Shown: positions 27,198 through 36,536, counted from the first letter of the stretch. The stretch: 64,000 bases of DNA from Desulfovibrio piger (GCF_900116045.1 NZ_LT630450.1:2132501-2196500); one strand, 5' to 3'. The notes: generated by a model from the letters alone, not told the origin. Translations and numbers: made by a program.

Positions 27198-28019
27198 TCA
27201 ATACAGTTTTTCCAGGTCCTTCTCGTCCATGCCGTAGGTATGTTCTGCCGCCGGGAAGGTCCCCGCGCGCACCTCGTCGGCATAGGTCTGGAAAGCCTGG
27301 CGCATGGCCGTGCCCAGTTCGGCGTAATGTTTGACGAATTTTGGCGAAAGGCCGTCCACCATGCCCAGCATGTCCTGCCAGACCAGCACCTGGCCGTCGC
27401 AGTCCGGGCCTGCGCCGATGCCGATGGTGGGCACGCCGACGCTGCGGCTGACCAGCGCGGCCAGCGGCGCGGGCACGCATTCCAGCACGATGGCGAAGAC
27501 CCCCGCCTGTTCCAGGGCCCGGGCATCGTCCAGCAGGGCCTGGGCGGCTTCCCGGCCCCGGCCCTGCACCTTGTAGCCGCCCATGCTGTGCAGGGATTGC
27601 GGCGTGAGCCCCAGATGCCCCATGACAGGGATGGAGGCCTGCACGATGGCTTCCACCTGCGGGCAGAAATGGCGTCCGCCTTCCAGCTTCACGGCCTGGG
27701 CCCGGCCTTCCTGCACCAGGCGTCCGGCATTGGCGCAGGCCTGCTGCGGCGACAGGTGGTAGGACATGAAGGGCATGTCGCAGACCAGCAGGGGCCTGGT
27801 CAGGCCCCGGGACACGGCGGCGCAGTGATGGATCATCTGGTCCATGGTCACGCTCAGGGTATCGGGCCGGCCCAGCATGACCATGCCCAGCGAATCCCCC
27901 ACCAGCACGGCGTCCACATGGTCGTCCATGAGCCGGGCGATGGTGGCGTCATAGGCCGTGAGCATGGCCAGTTTGCGTTGCCCCTTGGCCTGGCGGAAGG
28001 TGACGGCGGTCTGTTTCAT
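27198..28019 (-). CDS. panB: Ketopantoate hydroxymethyltransferase
   Basis: Transfers a hydroxymethyl group from methylenetetrahydrofolate to 2-oxoisovalerate in pantothenate and CoA synthesis. The 273-residue barrel protein shows the family motifs LTAYDATIARLMDD, VLVGDSLGMVMLG, CDMPFMSYHLS, VKLEGG, VMGHLGLTPQSLHSMGGYKVQG and PTIGIGAGPDCDGQVLVW..MLG. Length is normal and all signature motifs are intact. It stands alone, downstream of the purN terminator, and is followed by a long-hairpin repeat. No panC is in the window. Confidence 0.97.
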   Translation of the reverse strand: MKQTAVTFRQAKGQRKLAMLTAYDATIARLMDDHVDAVLVGDSLGMVMLGRPDTLSVTMDQMIHHCAAVSRGLTRPLLVCDMPFMSYHLSPQQACANAGRLVQEGRAQAVKLEGGRHFCPQVEAIVQASIPVMGHLGLTPQSLHSMGGYKVQGRGREAAQALLDDARALEQAGVFAIVLECVPAPLAALVSRSVGVPTIGIGAGPDCDGQVLVWQDMLGMVDGLSPKFVKHYAELGTAMRQAFQTYADEVRAGTFPAAEHTYGMDEKDLEKLY

Positions 28020-28087
28020 GGCGTTGCTCCCTTGCTGCGGGCGGGTCGTGCCTGCCCGGGAAAACGGGCCCGTGGCCCGGAGTAGGC

Positions 28088-28127
28088 AAAGAAAAGGCGG
28101 GGGAAGGAGACGTGTCCTTCCCCCGCC
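28088..28127 (-). terminator. Terminator of pepA-cobA/hemD-purN
   Basis: A perfect 12-bp stem GGCGGGGGAAGG / CCTTCCCCCGCC with an 8-base loop, followed on the minus strand by TTTTCTTT. Confidence 0.87.
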
Positions 28128-28143
28128 CTGACGGACGGGATGG

Positions 28144-28818
28144 CTAGAAGCCCTCTTCCAGCGGCGGCCAGACGAGCCAGGGGCCGTCGGGCGTCACGGT
28201 CTTGCGCCCGGCCGGGGCCAGGAAGACCTGGCGGCCCTCCACGCGCAGGCGGCCTTCGGCCAGCCATTGCAGGGCCTGCGGGTAGATGCGGTGTTCCAGC
28301 GGATGGATGCGGTCCATGAGCTCGTCCAGTTCCTCACCGGCATTGGCCGGCACGGCGGCCTGGATGATGACCGGGCCGCTGTCCACCAGCTCTTCCACGA
28401 AGTGCACGGTGCAGCCCGTGATCTTCACGCCGTAGGCCTGGGCATCGGGGCCGCCGTGGGCGCCCGGGAAGCTGGGCAGGATGGCGGGATGGATGTTGAT
28501 GACCCGGCCGGGGAAGGCCTGGAGGAAGGTGCCGGTCAGCAGGCGCATGTAGCCCGCCAGCACCACATATTCCGCGCCGGCCGCCCTGATGACGGCCACC
28601 ATCTCGCGGTCGAAGCTCTCGCGGTCGGCAAAGGCCTTGTGGTCGATGCACACATGCGGGATGCCGGCCTTTGCGGCGCGTTCGAAGACCCTGGCGCCGG
28701 GACGGTTGCCCGCGATGAGGCGGATGTCGACGTCCAGCACGCCCTGGGCGGCCTTGTCGATCATGGACTGGGCGTTGGTGCCGCTGCCGGAAGCCAGGAT
28801 GGCGATTTTCAGGGCCAT
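28144..28818 (-). CDS. purN: Phosphoribosylglycinamide formyltransferase
   Basis: Formyl-tetrahydrofolate-dependent GAR transformylase, third step of purine synthesis. The 224-residue protein begins LKIAILASGSGTNAQSMID, contains GNRPGARVFERA, VLAGYMRLL, the catalytic INIHPAILPSFPGAHG with asparagine and histidine, and VHFVEELVDSGPVIIQ with the catalytic aspartate. A short C-terminal extension (PAGRKTVTPDGPWLVWPP) is slightly longer than in E. coli. It lies 3 bases downstream of cobA-hemD at the end of a three-gene run with pepA. Confidence 0.96.
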   Translation of the reverse strand: MALKIAILASGSGTNAQSMIDKAAQGVLDVDIRLIAGNRPGARVFERAAKAGIPHVCIDHKAFADRESFDREMVAVIRAAGAEYVVLAGYMRLLTGTFLQAFPGRVINIHPAILPSFPGAHGGPDAQAYGVKITGCTVHFVEELVDSGPVIIQAAVPANAGEELDELMDRIHPLEHRIYPQALQWLAEGRLRVEGRQVFLAPAGRKTVTPDGPWLVWPPLEEGF

Positions 28819-28821
28819 GGT

Positions 28822-30339
28822 TTACCTCTGCGGGCTGTAGTGGGCTTTCAGGGCCTCCACCAGCGCGGGGATGGTGTAGGCCCCGGGCTGGATGTGGCAG
28901 GGCAGGCCGTGGTCGGCCAGGGTCCTGGCCGTGACCGGGCCGATGGCGGCCAGCTTCACTTCGGGATGGGCGCGCAGCTCCTCCGCCGGGATCAGGGAGA
29001 GGAAGTTCTCCACCGTGGAGGAAGAGCCGAAGGTCACGCAGTCCAGGGTGCCGTCCTGCATGGCGGCCAGCACGTCGTCCTTGCGGGCGGCGGCGGGCAC
29101 GGTCTCGTAGGCGGCGATGACGTCCACCTGAGCCCCGGCCTTGCGCAGCTCGTCGGGCAGCACCTCGCGGGCCCTGGCGGCGCGGGGCAGGAGCATCTTG
29201 ACGCCGGACACGGGGCCCAGGGCCAGCAGGCCTTCCACCACGCCCTCGGCCACATAGCGGGCCGGGATGAAGTCGGGCTCGATGCCGCGTTCGCGCAGGG
29301 CGTCGGCCGTGGCGGGGCCGATGGCCGCCACCTTGCACCGGCCGATGGCGCGGCTGTCACGGCCGCAGGCGGCCAGGCGCTTCCAGAAGTGGCGCACGCC
29401 GTTGACCGAGGTGAAGATGATCCAGCCGTAGTCGGCCAGACGGGCCACGGCGGCGTCCAGTTCGCTGTAATCGGCCAGGGGGCTGATCTCGATGGTGGGG
29501 CACTGGATGACGTTGGCGCCCAGTTCGGTCAGGCTCCGGGCCAGGCCGCTGGCCTGCTCGCGGGCGCGGGTGACCACGATGCTGCGGCCGAACAGCGGAC
29601 GCTGCTCGAACCAGTCCAGCCGGTCGTGCAGGGAGCAGACCTTGCCCACCACGATGACCGAGGGGTTGCTGAATTTGTTGTCCACGGCGGCCTGGGGCAG
29701 GGTGGCGATGGTGGCCACCAGGCTGCGCTGGTGGGGCGTGGTGCCGCGGTAGACCAGGGCGGCCGGGGTGTCGGGATCCATGCCTGCGTCCAGCAGGTGC
29801 CGGGCGATGTCGGGCAGGTTCTTCATGCCCATGACGAAGACCAGGGTGGAGGCGCTGGCGGCCAGGGCCTTCCAGTTGTGCACGGAACCGGGCTTGTCCG
29901 GGTTCTCGTGGCCGGTGATGATGGTCACCGACGAGGCGAAGTTGCGGTGGGTCAGCGGGATGCCCGCATAGGCCGGGGCCGCGATGGTGCTGCTGATGCC
30001 GGGCACTTCCTCAAAGGGCACACCGGCGGCCAGCAGTTCTTCGGCTTCTTCGCCGCCGCGGCCGAAGATGTAGGGGTCGCCGCCCTTGAGGCGGGCCACC
30101 ACCTTGCCTTCCTTGGCCTTGCGCACCAGCAGGGCGTTGATCTCGTGCTGGGGCAGGGCGTGGTTGCCCGCCACCTTGCCCACGTAGATGCGTTCCGCAT
30201 CGGGGCGGGCATGGCCCAGCAGCGAATCGTTGGCCAGTGCGTCATAGACCACCACGTCCGCGCAGGCCAGCGCGTCACGGCCCTTCAGGGTCAGCAGCCC
30301 GGCATCGCCGGGACCGGCTCCGATAAGATAGACCTTCAT
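28822..30339 (-). CDS. cobA-hemD: Fused uroporphyrinogen-III methyltransferase / uroporphyrinogen-III synthase
   Basis: A 505-residue bifunctional tetrapyrrole enzyme. Residues 1-245 are the SAM-dependent uroporphyrinogen-III C-methyltransferase (YLIGAGPGDAGLLTLKG, then RLKGGDPYIFGRGGEE and HRNFASSVTIITGH), making precorrin-2 for sirohaem and cobalamin. Residues 250-505 are HemD (GRSIVVTRAREQASGLA, FTSVNGVRHFW, CVTFGSSSTVENFL), which closes the ring. The fusion channels uroporphyrinogen III away from coproporphyrinogen. It suits an organism with high demand for sirohaem (sulfite reductase) and B12, and is known in Desulfovibrio. It abuts pepA and purN. Confidence 0.95.
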   Translation of the reverse strand: MKVYLIGAGPGDAGLLTLKGRDALACADVVVYDALANDSLLGHARPDAERIYVGKVAGNHALPQHEINALLVRKAKEGKVVARLKGGDPYIFGRGGEEAEELLAAGVPFEEVPGISSTIAAPAYAGIPLTHRNFASSVTIITGHENPDKPGSVHNWKALAASASTLVFVMGMKNLPDIARHLLDAGMDPDTPAALVYRGTTPHQRSLVATIATLPQAAVDNKFSNPSVIVVGKVCSLHDRLDWFEQRPLFGRSIVVTRAREQASGLARSLTELGANVIQCPTIEISPLADYSELDAAVARLADYGWIIFTSVNGVRHFWKRLAACGRDSRAIGRCKVAAIGPATADALRERGIEPDFIPARYVAEGVVEGLLALGPVSGVKMLLPRAARAREVLPDELRKAGAQVDVIAAYETVPAAARKDDVLAAMQDGTLDCVTFGSSSTVENFLSLIPAEELRAHPEVKLAAIGPVTARTLADHGLPCHIQPGAYTIPALVEALKAHYSPQR

Positions 30340-31839
30340 TTAAACGCCTCCACGCGCCAGTTCCAGCAAGGTGCGGGCGCCGAAGCCCGTGGACCCCACG
30401 GGGCAGAGCGCCGTCTTTTTGGTTGCCCAGTCCACGCCGGCGATGTCCAGATGCGCCCAGCGCACGCCCTCACGCACGAAATGCTTGAGGAAGAGCGCCG
30501 CGTGGATGGCCCCGCCTTCGCGCGGGCCCATGTGGCAGATGTCCGCCACCTCGCTCTTGAGGTTGTCTTCGTAGCCCTTCCACAGGGGCAGGGGCCAGTA
30601 ATTCTCACCGCCCACGGCACCGGCGGCACGGATGTGCTCGGCCAGGGCGTCGTCATCGCAGAACAGGCCCGCCACCTGCGTGCCCAGGGCCACGGCGCAG
30701 GCGCCGGTCAGGGTGGCGATGTCCACCACGGCCGCGGGGGTCCACTGCTTCTGGGCATAGTCCAGGGCGTCGCACAGGGCCAGGCGGCCTTCGGCGTCGG
30801 TGTTCTGGATCTCCACGGTATCGCCGGAAGCGGCGCGCACCACGTCACCGGGGCGCATGGCGTTGCCGCCGGGCATGTTCTCGGCGCAGGCCATGATGCC
30901 CACCACGCGGCGGGGCAGCTCGTCCCCGGCGCAGGCCACCAGCGTGGCCAGCACGGCGGCGGCCCCGCTCATGTCGCCCTTCATGGCGTGCATGTTGGCG
31001 GCGGGCTTGAGGCAGATGCCGCCGGTATCGAAGGTGATGCCCTTGCCCACCAGCACCAGGGGCTTTTCCTGCTCATGCCCCGCGGGAGCGTGCTCCAGCA
31101 CGATGAGGCGCGGCGGACGGGCGGAGCCCTGGCCCACGGCCAGCAGGCAGTTCATGCCGGCTTCGGCCAGATCCTTCTCGTCCAGCACGGTGCACTGGAG
31201 CCCGGCACGGGCGGCCAGCTTCTGCGCTTCTTCGGCCAGAAGGGCGGGGGAGAGCAGGTTGGACGGCGTGTTGTCCAGACGGCGGGCCAGGCACACGGCC
31301 TCGGCCGCGCGTTCGCCACGGCGGGCGGCCTGCTGGCCGCCGTCGGGCACGAAGTCGCCCTCAAAGGCCACGGCCAGCCACTGGGGCGCCGCGGGGGCGT
31401 CCTTGGCGGGCTTTTTGAGATCGTATTTGTACAGGGCCAGGCAGGCGGCGTAGACGCTTTCCTCCACCAGGCGCTCACGGCCGCCGGGCAGGGTGGCCAG
31501 CTGGGGTTCCAGCAGCAGGATGGATTCCAGGCCCAGTTCGCGGGCGCGCTGCACACCGGTGGCCACGGCCGTGCGGATGTCGTCCGTGGTCAGGTCCTCA
31601 CGGGCGCCCAGGCCGATGGCCAGCACGCGCGGCACGCGCAGTTCGGGATGGCCGTGCAGCAGGGCCTGCTGGCCCTTCTTGCCCTGGAAGTCGCGCATGG
31701 CGGGCGCGATGGCCAGCCAGGGAGCCAGATTGTCCAGCGCGGGGCAGGATTCCAGCATGTTCTCGCCCTGGCAGACAGGCACTATGAGAATCTCGGCCTT
31801 CCACTGGTCGGGGCCGAGGCATTGAAAACGGATGTCCAT
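30340..31839 (-). CDS. pepA: Leucyl aminopeptidase (M17)
   Basis: A two-metal cytosolic aminopeptidase of 499 residues from the ATG behind CGGAGAAAGCT. The catalytic C-terminal domain has the signature NTDAEGRLAL, plus VGKGITFDTGGICLKP (metal-binding lysine and aspartates), MKGDMSGAAAVL, and GRL arginine for transition-state stabilisation. The N-terminal domain is less conserved, as usual. The stop is immediately followed by the cobA-hemD start, which suggests co-transcription from the strong promoter upstream. Confidence 0.95.
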   Translation of the reverse strand: MDIRFQCLGPDQWKAEILIVPVCQGENMLESCPALDNLAPWLAIAPAMRDFQGKKGQQALLHGHPELRVPRVLAIGLGAREDLTTDDIRTAVATGVQRARELGLESILLLEPQLATLPGGRERLVEESVYAACLALYKYDLKKPAKDAPAAPQWLAVAFEGDFVPDGGQQAARRGERAAEAVCLARRLDNTPSNLLSPALLAEEAQKLAARAGLQCTVLDEKDLAEAGMNCLLAVGQGSARPPRLIVLEHAPAGHEQEKPLVLVGKGITFDTGGICLKPAANMHAMKGDMSGAAAVLATLVACAGDELPRRVVGIMACAENMPGGNAMRPGDVVRAASGDTVEIQNTDAEGRLALCDALDYAQKQWTPAAVVDIATLTGACAVALGTQVAGLFCDDDALAEHIRAAGAVGGENYWPLPLWKGYEDNLKSEVADICHMGPREGGAIHAALFLKHFVREGVRWAHLDIAGVDWATKKTALCPVGSTGFGARTLLELARGGV

Positions 31840-31920
31840 AGCTTTCTCCGAAGCATCGAGATGAACGGGCGTCCCGCGCAGCGGGACGGCGACGGCGGGG
31901 ATTGCCATCGCAAGGAGCAG

Positions 31921-31949
31921 AATATACGCTGTGCCGTCGTTTTTGCCAA
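31921..31949 (-). promoter_or_regulatory. Promoter of pepA-cobA/hemD-purN
   Basis: Minus strand TTGGCA (31944-31949), 17 bases, TATATT (31921-31926). The predicted 5' leader of about 75 bases holds a small hairpin (CGTCCCGC / GCGGGACG). Confidence 0.65.
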
Positions 31950-32030
31950 GCCGTGAGGCGCTTTGCCGCCCCGGGGCCCCGGGCTCTTTGCCCCGTACCG
32001 CCATCCATCCGCATCCGCGCCCCTTCCGCC

Positions 32031-33197
32031 ATGCTCGTTTACATCCACGTCCCCTTCTGCCGCTCCCGCTGCCGCTACTGCGCCTTCCACTCCCTGCCGT
32101 TGGGCCCGGCCTCGCCCGATGCCTCGCCCCTGGTGGCGGCCTACCGGGATCACCTGCTGCGCGAGCTGGACCTTTGGGCCGCGCGTCTGGGCAGGCGGCC
32201 GGTGGAGAGCGTCTTTTTCGGCGGCGGTACGCCCAGCCTGCTGCCGCCCGATTTCCAGGCCGCCGTGCTGGAGCGCATCGACCGGCATTTCCATCTGGCT
32301 GCCGGGGCCGAGATCAGCATGGAGGCCAACCCCGAATCCCTGCTGGCCCGCCGGGCCGTGGAGGGCTATCTGGCCGCGGGCATCAACCGCATCTCCATGG
32401 GCGTGCAGAGCATGGACGACCGTTTCCTTTCCCTGCTGGGGCGGCCGCACCGGCGCGCCGACGTGCTGCGGGCCGTGGAGCATCTGCGGGCCGCGGGCTG
32501 CCGCAATCTGGGGCTGGATCTCATGTGGGGCCTGCCGGGACAGGATGCGGCCCACTGGCTGGACACGCTGGAAGACGCCCTTGCCCTGGAGCCGGAGCAT
32601 GTCTCGGCCTATGCCCTGACGCTGGAAGAGGGCACGCCGCTGGAACGCGACTGGAGCGCCGGGCGCCTTGCCCTGCCCCAAGACGACGAGCAGGAACGCA
32701 TGTATCTGCAAGGCATCCGCCTGCTGGCCGCGCACGGCCTGGAACAGTACGAGATCTCCAACTACGCCCGTCCCGGTTTTTTCAGCCGTCACAACAGGGG
32801 CTACTGGACGGGCGCCGACTATCTGGGCCTGGGCCCGGCGGCCACGTCCACCCTGGAGGGCCGCCGCTGGACCGATACGCCCGATCAGGCCCGCTGGCAG
32901 GCCGATATCGACGCCGGACGTCCCGATCATGAGGCCGAGACAATCACGCCGCGCATCCGGCTGGAGGAGCGGCTCATGCTTTCCCTGCGTACCTGCGCGG
33001 GCTTCGGGCTGGCGGAGTATGCGTCCCTCAGCGGCCGGGATTTTCTGGCCGACCACGGCGGCTGGTGCCGCGAGCTGGCCGCCGCCGGGCTGGCCCGCCT
33101 GGACGGGGACAGGCTGGCGCTCACGCCGCGGGGGCTGCTGGTCTCCAATGCCGTGGTGGCCGACCTGTTCGGACGCCTGGACGAGCTGGGGCTGTAA
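32031..33197 (+). CDS. hemW: HemW-like radical SAM protein
   Basis: A 388-residue radical SAM protein related to oxygen-independent coproporphyrinogen III oxidase. HemW members bind haem and act as haem chaperones rather than oxidases. The start MLVYIHVPFCRSRCRYCAFHS places the iron-sulfur cysteines C-x3-C-x2-C at about residues 10-17. Other features are VFFGGGTPSLL, EANPE, GINRISMGVQS and the HemW-type C-terminal domain (YEISNYARPGFFSRHNRGYW). The cluster CRSRCRYC lacks the fourth cysteine of the true oxidase HemN, which favours HemW. The Shine-Dalgarno sequence is poor. Confidence 0.92.
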   Translation: MLVYIHVPFCRSRCRYCAFHSLPLGPASPDASPLVAAYRDHLLRELDLWAARLGRRPVESVFFGGGTPSLLPPDFQAAVLERIDRHFHLAAGAEISMEANPESLLARRAVEGYLAAGINRISMGVQSMDDRFLSLLGRPHRRADVLRAVEHLRAAGCRNLGLDLMWGLPGQDAAHWLDTLEDALALEPEHVSAYALTLEEGTPLERDWSAGRLALPQDDEQERMYLQGIRLLAAHGLEQYEISNYARPGFFSRHNRGYWTGADYLGLGPAATSTLEGRRWTDTPDQARWQADIDAGRPDHEAETITPRIRLEERLMLSLRTCAGFGLAEYASLSGRDFLADHGGWCRELAAAGLARLDGDRLALTPRGLLVSNAVVADLFGRLDELGL

Positions 33198-33216
33198 AGA
33201 GATATGTCGGGCGGGC

Positions 33217-33294
33217 GAGGGAAGAGGGACCCCCTTTGGGAAGAGGGTGCTCCCTCTCCCCTCGTGCTCCCCTCTCCCTTCCCAAAACCTTTGT
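33217..33294. repeat. Dispersed long-hairpin repeat, copy 6
   Basis: Core arms GAGGGAAGAGGGACCCCCTT and the paired AAGAGGGTGCTCCCTCTCCC region, then the tail CTCCCCTCTCCCTTCCCAAA. It lies 19 bases past the hemW stop, core toward the gene. The remaining bases up to 33559 show no gene other than the next gene's ribosome-binding site AAGGAGG. Confidence 0.78.
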
Positions 33295-33559
33295 TCCGGT
33301 CCCTGGACAATGCCGGGAGCGTCCCGGGCAGCCGCTGATATTGGTCCCCCGGAAGGTCTGTGGCAGGTGGAGGCAGGGGCATCTTTCCATCATCGCAGGA
33401 AAGGCGGTCGGAATGTTGTCCGAACCCCGGAGGAAGGTCAGGCCCTGCATGGAGATGGCGCACGGCCGCCGGACATCCGCGGGAGAAAAAGATCGTCGGG
33501 GCCTGTCCGCCTGCGGGCAAAGGACAAGAAGATGCGGAACATGACAAGGAGGATGCAAT

Positions 33560-34069
33560 ATGTCACAGGATGCTGACGCACGCCATCGCCGGCACATGCT
33601 GGCCGCCATCGAAGCCGCCCGCGAGGGCATGCTGTCCGGCAGGGGCGGGCCGTTCGGTGCCCTGATCGCCGACCCGGCAGGCCGGGTGGTGTCCGTGGCC
33701 TGCAACGAGGTCCTGGCCAGCCGGGACTGCACCATGCATGCGGAAGTGGCCGCCCTGCGCAAGGTGGGGCATCTGGACCTGCGCGGCCATACGCTCTACG
33801 CCACGGGCTTTCCCTGTGTGATGTGCCTCGGCGCCATCCTCTGGTCGCGCGTCTCCACGCTCTACTACTGCAACGATTACGCCATGACCCGTGCGGCGGG
33901 CTTTGATGACGAGGAGTTCATGCGCGCGGTGGGCACGGTCTTTGGCTGCACGCCTTCGGTGCTGGAAGAGGTCAGGCTGCCCGGGCTGGACATCCGGCGG
34001 CTGGCCCTGCCGGAAGGCGCGGCCCTGTATGAGGAATGGAAGGGCCTGCCGGACCGGCAGCTCTACTAG
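33560..34069 (+). CDS. Nucleoside/purine deaminase (CMP/dCMP deaminase fold)
   Basis: A 169-residue zinc deaminase starting at the ATG after AAGGAGGATGCAAT. Zinc and catalytic residues are in CTMHAEVAAL (HAE) and TGFPCVMCLGAIL (PCxxC). The N-terminal GGPFGALIAD and the C-terminal part (NDYAMTRAAGFDDEEF) are close to bacterial guanine deaminase of the GuaD type and to tRNA adenosine deaminase relatives. Guanine deaminase is my first guess. It is a single-gene unit with its own terminator. Confidence 0.85.
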   Translation: MSQDADARHRRHMLAAIEAAREGMLSGRGGPFGALIADPAGRVVSVACNEVLASRDCTMHAEVAALRKVGHLDLRGHTLYATGFPCVMCLGAILWSRVSTLYYCNDYAMTRAAGFDDEEFMRAVGTVFGCTPSVLEEVRLPGLDIRRLALPEGAALYEEWKGLPDRQLY

Positions 34070-34128
34070 AGTATGTTTTTATGCAATCTTCAATTATTTA
34101 TGGTAAATAGAGAATATCTGCGACACAT

Positions 34129-34161
34129 GCCCGGGTAAAGGAGGCTTGCCCCGGGCTTTTT
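34129..34161 (+). terminator. Terminator of the deaminase gene
   Basis: Stem GCCCGGG / CCCGGGC (34129-34135, 34150-34156) followed by TTTTT. Confidence 0.75.
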
Positions 34162-34172
34162 CGTCCATTGGA

Positions 34173-34318
34173 AAAAGCGCGCTGGGGAAAGGATGGGGGA
34201 AGGGCCTCCCTCGCTCCGGCAGCGGCAGGATGGCGGCCCGCGGGGCCGTGCCCGTTGCGACGCAGGGAGCTGCGGGCATCGACAGCAAGGATGAGGGCTT
34301 TCCCTTCCCCCCAAAAAA
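34173..34318. repeat. Dispersed long-hairpin repeat, expanded copy 7
   Basis: Begins AAAAGCGCGCTGGGGAAAGG; outer arms GGGGGAAGGGCCTC (about 34195-34208) and GAGGGCTTTCCCTTCCCCCC (34293-34312) are separated by about 85 bases of inserted sequence. The insert is also found at 49217-49283. It lies downstream of asnS, core toward the gene. Confidence 0.65.
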
Positions 34319-34352
34319 CAAGCGGCAGGGCAGACAGCGTCCCGATACAAGG

Positions 34353-34386
34353 AACGGCCGGCATCCCTTGGAGGACGCCGGCCGTT
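34353..34386 (-). terminator. Hairpin downstream of asnS
   Basis: A perfect 10-bp stem AACGGCCGGC / GCCGGCCGTT, 30 bases past the asnS stop. The T-run on the minus strand is weak (TTCCTTGT), so termination may rely on the stem alone. Confidence 0.45.
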
Positions 34387-34415
34387 GTTCTGTGTCGCCT
34401 TGATGTGGCCCTTGC

Positions 34416-35780
34416 CTAGAATTCCAGGCTGCCGGGCGTGCGGGGGAAGGGGATGACGTCGCGGATGTTGGTGATGCCGGTGAGCATCATCAGCAGGCGT
34501 TCGAAGCCCATGCCGAAACCGGCGTGGGGCACGCTGCCGAAGCGGCGCAGGTCCAGATACCACCAGTAGTCTTCGGGCTTCTGGCCCATCTCGGCGATGC
34601 GGGCCAGCAGCTTGTCCAGGCGTTCCTCACGCTGGGAACCGCCGATGAGCTCGCCGATGCGGGGCACCAGCACGTCCATGGCCGCCACGGTCTCGCCGTC
34701 GTCGTTGCCGCGCATGTAGAAGGCCTTGATCTCCCTGGGATAGTCGTAGACGATGACCGGACGGCGGAAGTGTTCCTCGGCCAGGAAGCGTTCATGCTCG
34801 GTCTGCAGGTCCACGCCGAAGGCCACGGGAAAGGTGAAGTCCTTGCCGCTGTCTTCCAGGATGTGGATGGCGTCGCGGTAGGAGACGCGGGCGAAGGGCT
34901 GGGCCAGCATGCCCTTCAGGCGGTCCAGGAGGCCCTTGTCCACGAAGCTGTCGAAGAGCTTGAGGTCGCTCTCGCAGCGGGTCAGGGCATGGTCCACCAC
35001 ATGGCGGGTCAGGCCTTCGCCCAGTTCCATGATGTCTTCCAGTTCGGCAAAGGCCATCTCGGGCTCGATCATCCAGAACTCGGCGGCATGGCGCGGGGTG
35101 TTGGAGTTCTCGGCACGGAAGGTGGGGCCGAAGGTGTAGACGCGGCCCAGGCCCAGGGCCAGGGCTTCGGCTTCCAGCTGGCCGGACACGGTCAGGTTGG
35201 CCTGGCGGCCGAAAAAGTCCCGGGAAAGGTCTTTCTCTCCGGCGGGCAGGGTGGTCACGCGGAACATCTCGCCCGCGCCCTCGCAGTCGGAGCCGGTAAG
35301 GATGGGCGTGTGCACCCAGGAAAAATGCTGGCTGTGGAAATAGTCATGCACGGCGCGCGCCGCTTCGGAACGGATGCGGAAGGCCGCCCCGTACTTGTTG
35401 GTGCGCATGCGCAGGTGGGCGATGCCGCGCAGGAACTCGTCGGAGTGGCGCTTTTTCTGCAGGGGGAAGGATGCGGGGTCGGCCGGGCCGAACACGCGGA
35501 CGTTCCTGGCGCGCACTTCCCACTTCTGGCCCTTGCCGGGCGAGGCCACCAGCTCGCCGGTGACGGCCACGGAAGCGCCGGTGCTGGCATCGCCCAGGCC
35601 TTCGTGGGCGGCGGTGCCGGCGTCCACGATGCACTGCATGTTGGTCAGGCAGGAGCCGTCGTTGATCTCCACGAAACTGAAGTCCTTGGCATCGCGGCGG
35701 GTGCGGATCCAGCCGCAGACGGTGATCTGGCGCTGCGGGGCCTCGGCGGCCAGGGCATGGACGATAAGGGTGCGTTGCAT
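34416..35780 (-). CDS. asnS: Asparaginyl-tRNA synthetase
   Basis: A class IIb aminoacyl-tRNA synthetase of 454 residues, starting behind AAGGAGTCGTC. The N-terminal OB fold ([23 protein letters not shown]) binds the anticodon. Class II motif 2 is [21 protein letters not shown] and motif 3 is [15 protein letters not shown] near the C-terminus. The NTPRH and PEMAF patterns mark AsnRS rather than AspRS. Presence of AsnRS means asparaginyl-tRNA need not come from the amidotransferase route. Monocistronic, followed by a hairpin. Confidence 0.96.
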   Translation of the reverse strand: MQRTLIVHALAAEAPQRQITVCGWIRTRRDAKDFSFVEINDGSCLTNMQCIVDAGTAAHEGLGDASTGASVAVTGELVASPGKGQKWEVRARNVRVFGPADPASFPLQKKRHSDEFLRGIAHLRMRTNKYGAAFRIRSEAARAVHDYFHSQHFSWVHTPILTGSDCEGAGEMFRVTTLPAGEKDLSRDFFGRQANLTVSGQLEAEALALGLGRVYTFGPTFRAENSNTPRHAAEFWMIEPEMAFAELEDIMELGEGLTRHVVDHALTRCESDLKLFDSFVDKGLLDRLKGMLAQPFARVSYRDAIHILEDSGKDFTFPVAFGVDLQTEHERFLAEEHFRRPVIVYDYPREIKAFYMRGNDDGETVAAMDVLVPRIGELIGGSQREERLDKLLARIAEMGQKPEDYWWYLDLRRFGSVPHAGFGMGFERLLMMLTGITNIRDVIPFPRTPGSLEF

Positions 35781-35947
35781 GACGACTCCTTGTGTCGCAA
35801 AAGGGTAGAATGTGTATGGATAAGGCTCTTGCCGTATGTTCGGGACAGGGCGCGCGGACCTGTGGGCGGAACGCACCCCAACATGCTACTATAACGGCAA
35901 AGACGGCGCCCTTCAAGGCCGGGGCAGAGGCGGCCCCGGGGCGGCGC

Positions 35948-35976
35948 TTGGATTTTGGGCGGGAACGTGCTTAGAT
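35948..35976 (+). promoter_or_regulatory. Possible promoter of the small exported protein gene
   Basis: TTGGAT (35948-35953), 17 bases, TTAGAT (35971-35976); the gene starts about 56 bases downstream. Confidence 0.45.
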
Positions 35977-36031
35977 GGAGGCAGCGGGCTGCCTTCCATC
36001 CCCGGCAGCCATGAAACAAGGAGACACGGAC

Positions 36032-36502
36032 ATGAAAAAGATCGCCACGCTGGCCCTGTGCGTCCTCATGCTGGCCCTGACGGCCCCTGCGGTCCAGGCG
36101 GCCACCCCCCAGGCCGGAGCGCCCAAGGCCGACAAGCCCGCCAAGGTCGATGCCCGCAGCACGCCCGTCTGGGTGGAGCTGGAAGGCACGGACAGCATCG
36201 GTGCCCGCCTGGGCATGCGCCTCAAGGAAGCCTTCAACGGCAGCAACCTTTTCAGCCTCACGGACAAGGACATGCCCAAGATGCGCCTGCTGGTGAGCAC
36301 GCAGTCCGAATTCCCCGGCCGTCCGGGCGTGGGCTCCGTGTACTCCATCTGCTGGACCTTCACCCAGGGCGAGGGCTATCTCGGCTATCTGCTGGCCCGC
36401 GAAGTGGGCACCCTGACCTATGAGGAGATCGACGCCCTGGTCAACCGGCTGGTGGAACGCACCGACGGCCTGTCGGTCAAGTACAGCAACCTCTGGAAGT
36501 AG
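36032..36502 (+). CDS. Small exported protein of unknown function
   Basis: A 156-residue protein with a clear signal peptide (MKKIATLALCVLMLALTAPA, cleavage likely after VQA) and ribosome-binding site AAGGAG; an upstream in-frame ATG at 36011 contains this site and so is unlikely to be the start. The mature part begins with a proline/lysine-rich stretch, then a compact alpha/beta domain (VWVELEGTDSIGARLGMRLK, then MRLLVSTQSEF). It resembles small periplasmic proteins of Desulfovibrio in size, but I do not recognise the family. There is no cysteine for lipidation. Own promoter and terminator. Confidence 0.8.
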   Translation: MKKIATLALCVLMLALTAPAVQAATPQAGAPKADKPAKVDARSTPVWVELEGTDSIGARLGMRLKEAFNGSNLFSLTDKDMPKMRLLVSTQSEFPGRPGVGSVYSICWTFTQGEGYLGYLLAREVGTLTYEEIDALVNRLVERTDGLSVKYSNLWK

Positions 36503-36536
36503 TTTTTTCTGGAAAAAGACGGCCCTGCGCTGTTGG

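Noticed and set aside
28267-31956. A 1229-codon plus-strand frame over purN, cobA-hemD and pepA
   Set aside because: Antisense shadow of three clear enzymes; no ribosome-binding site or domain.
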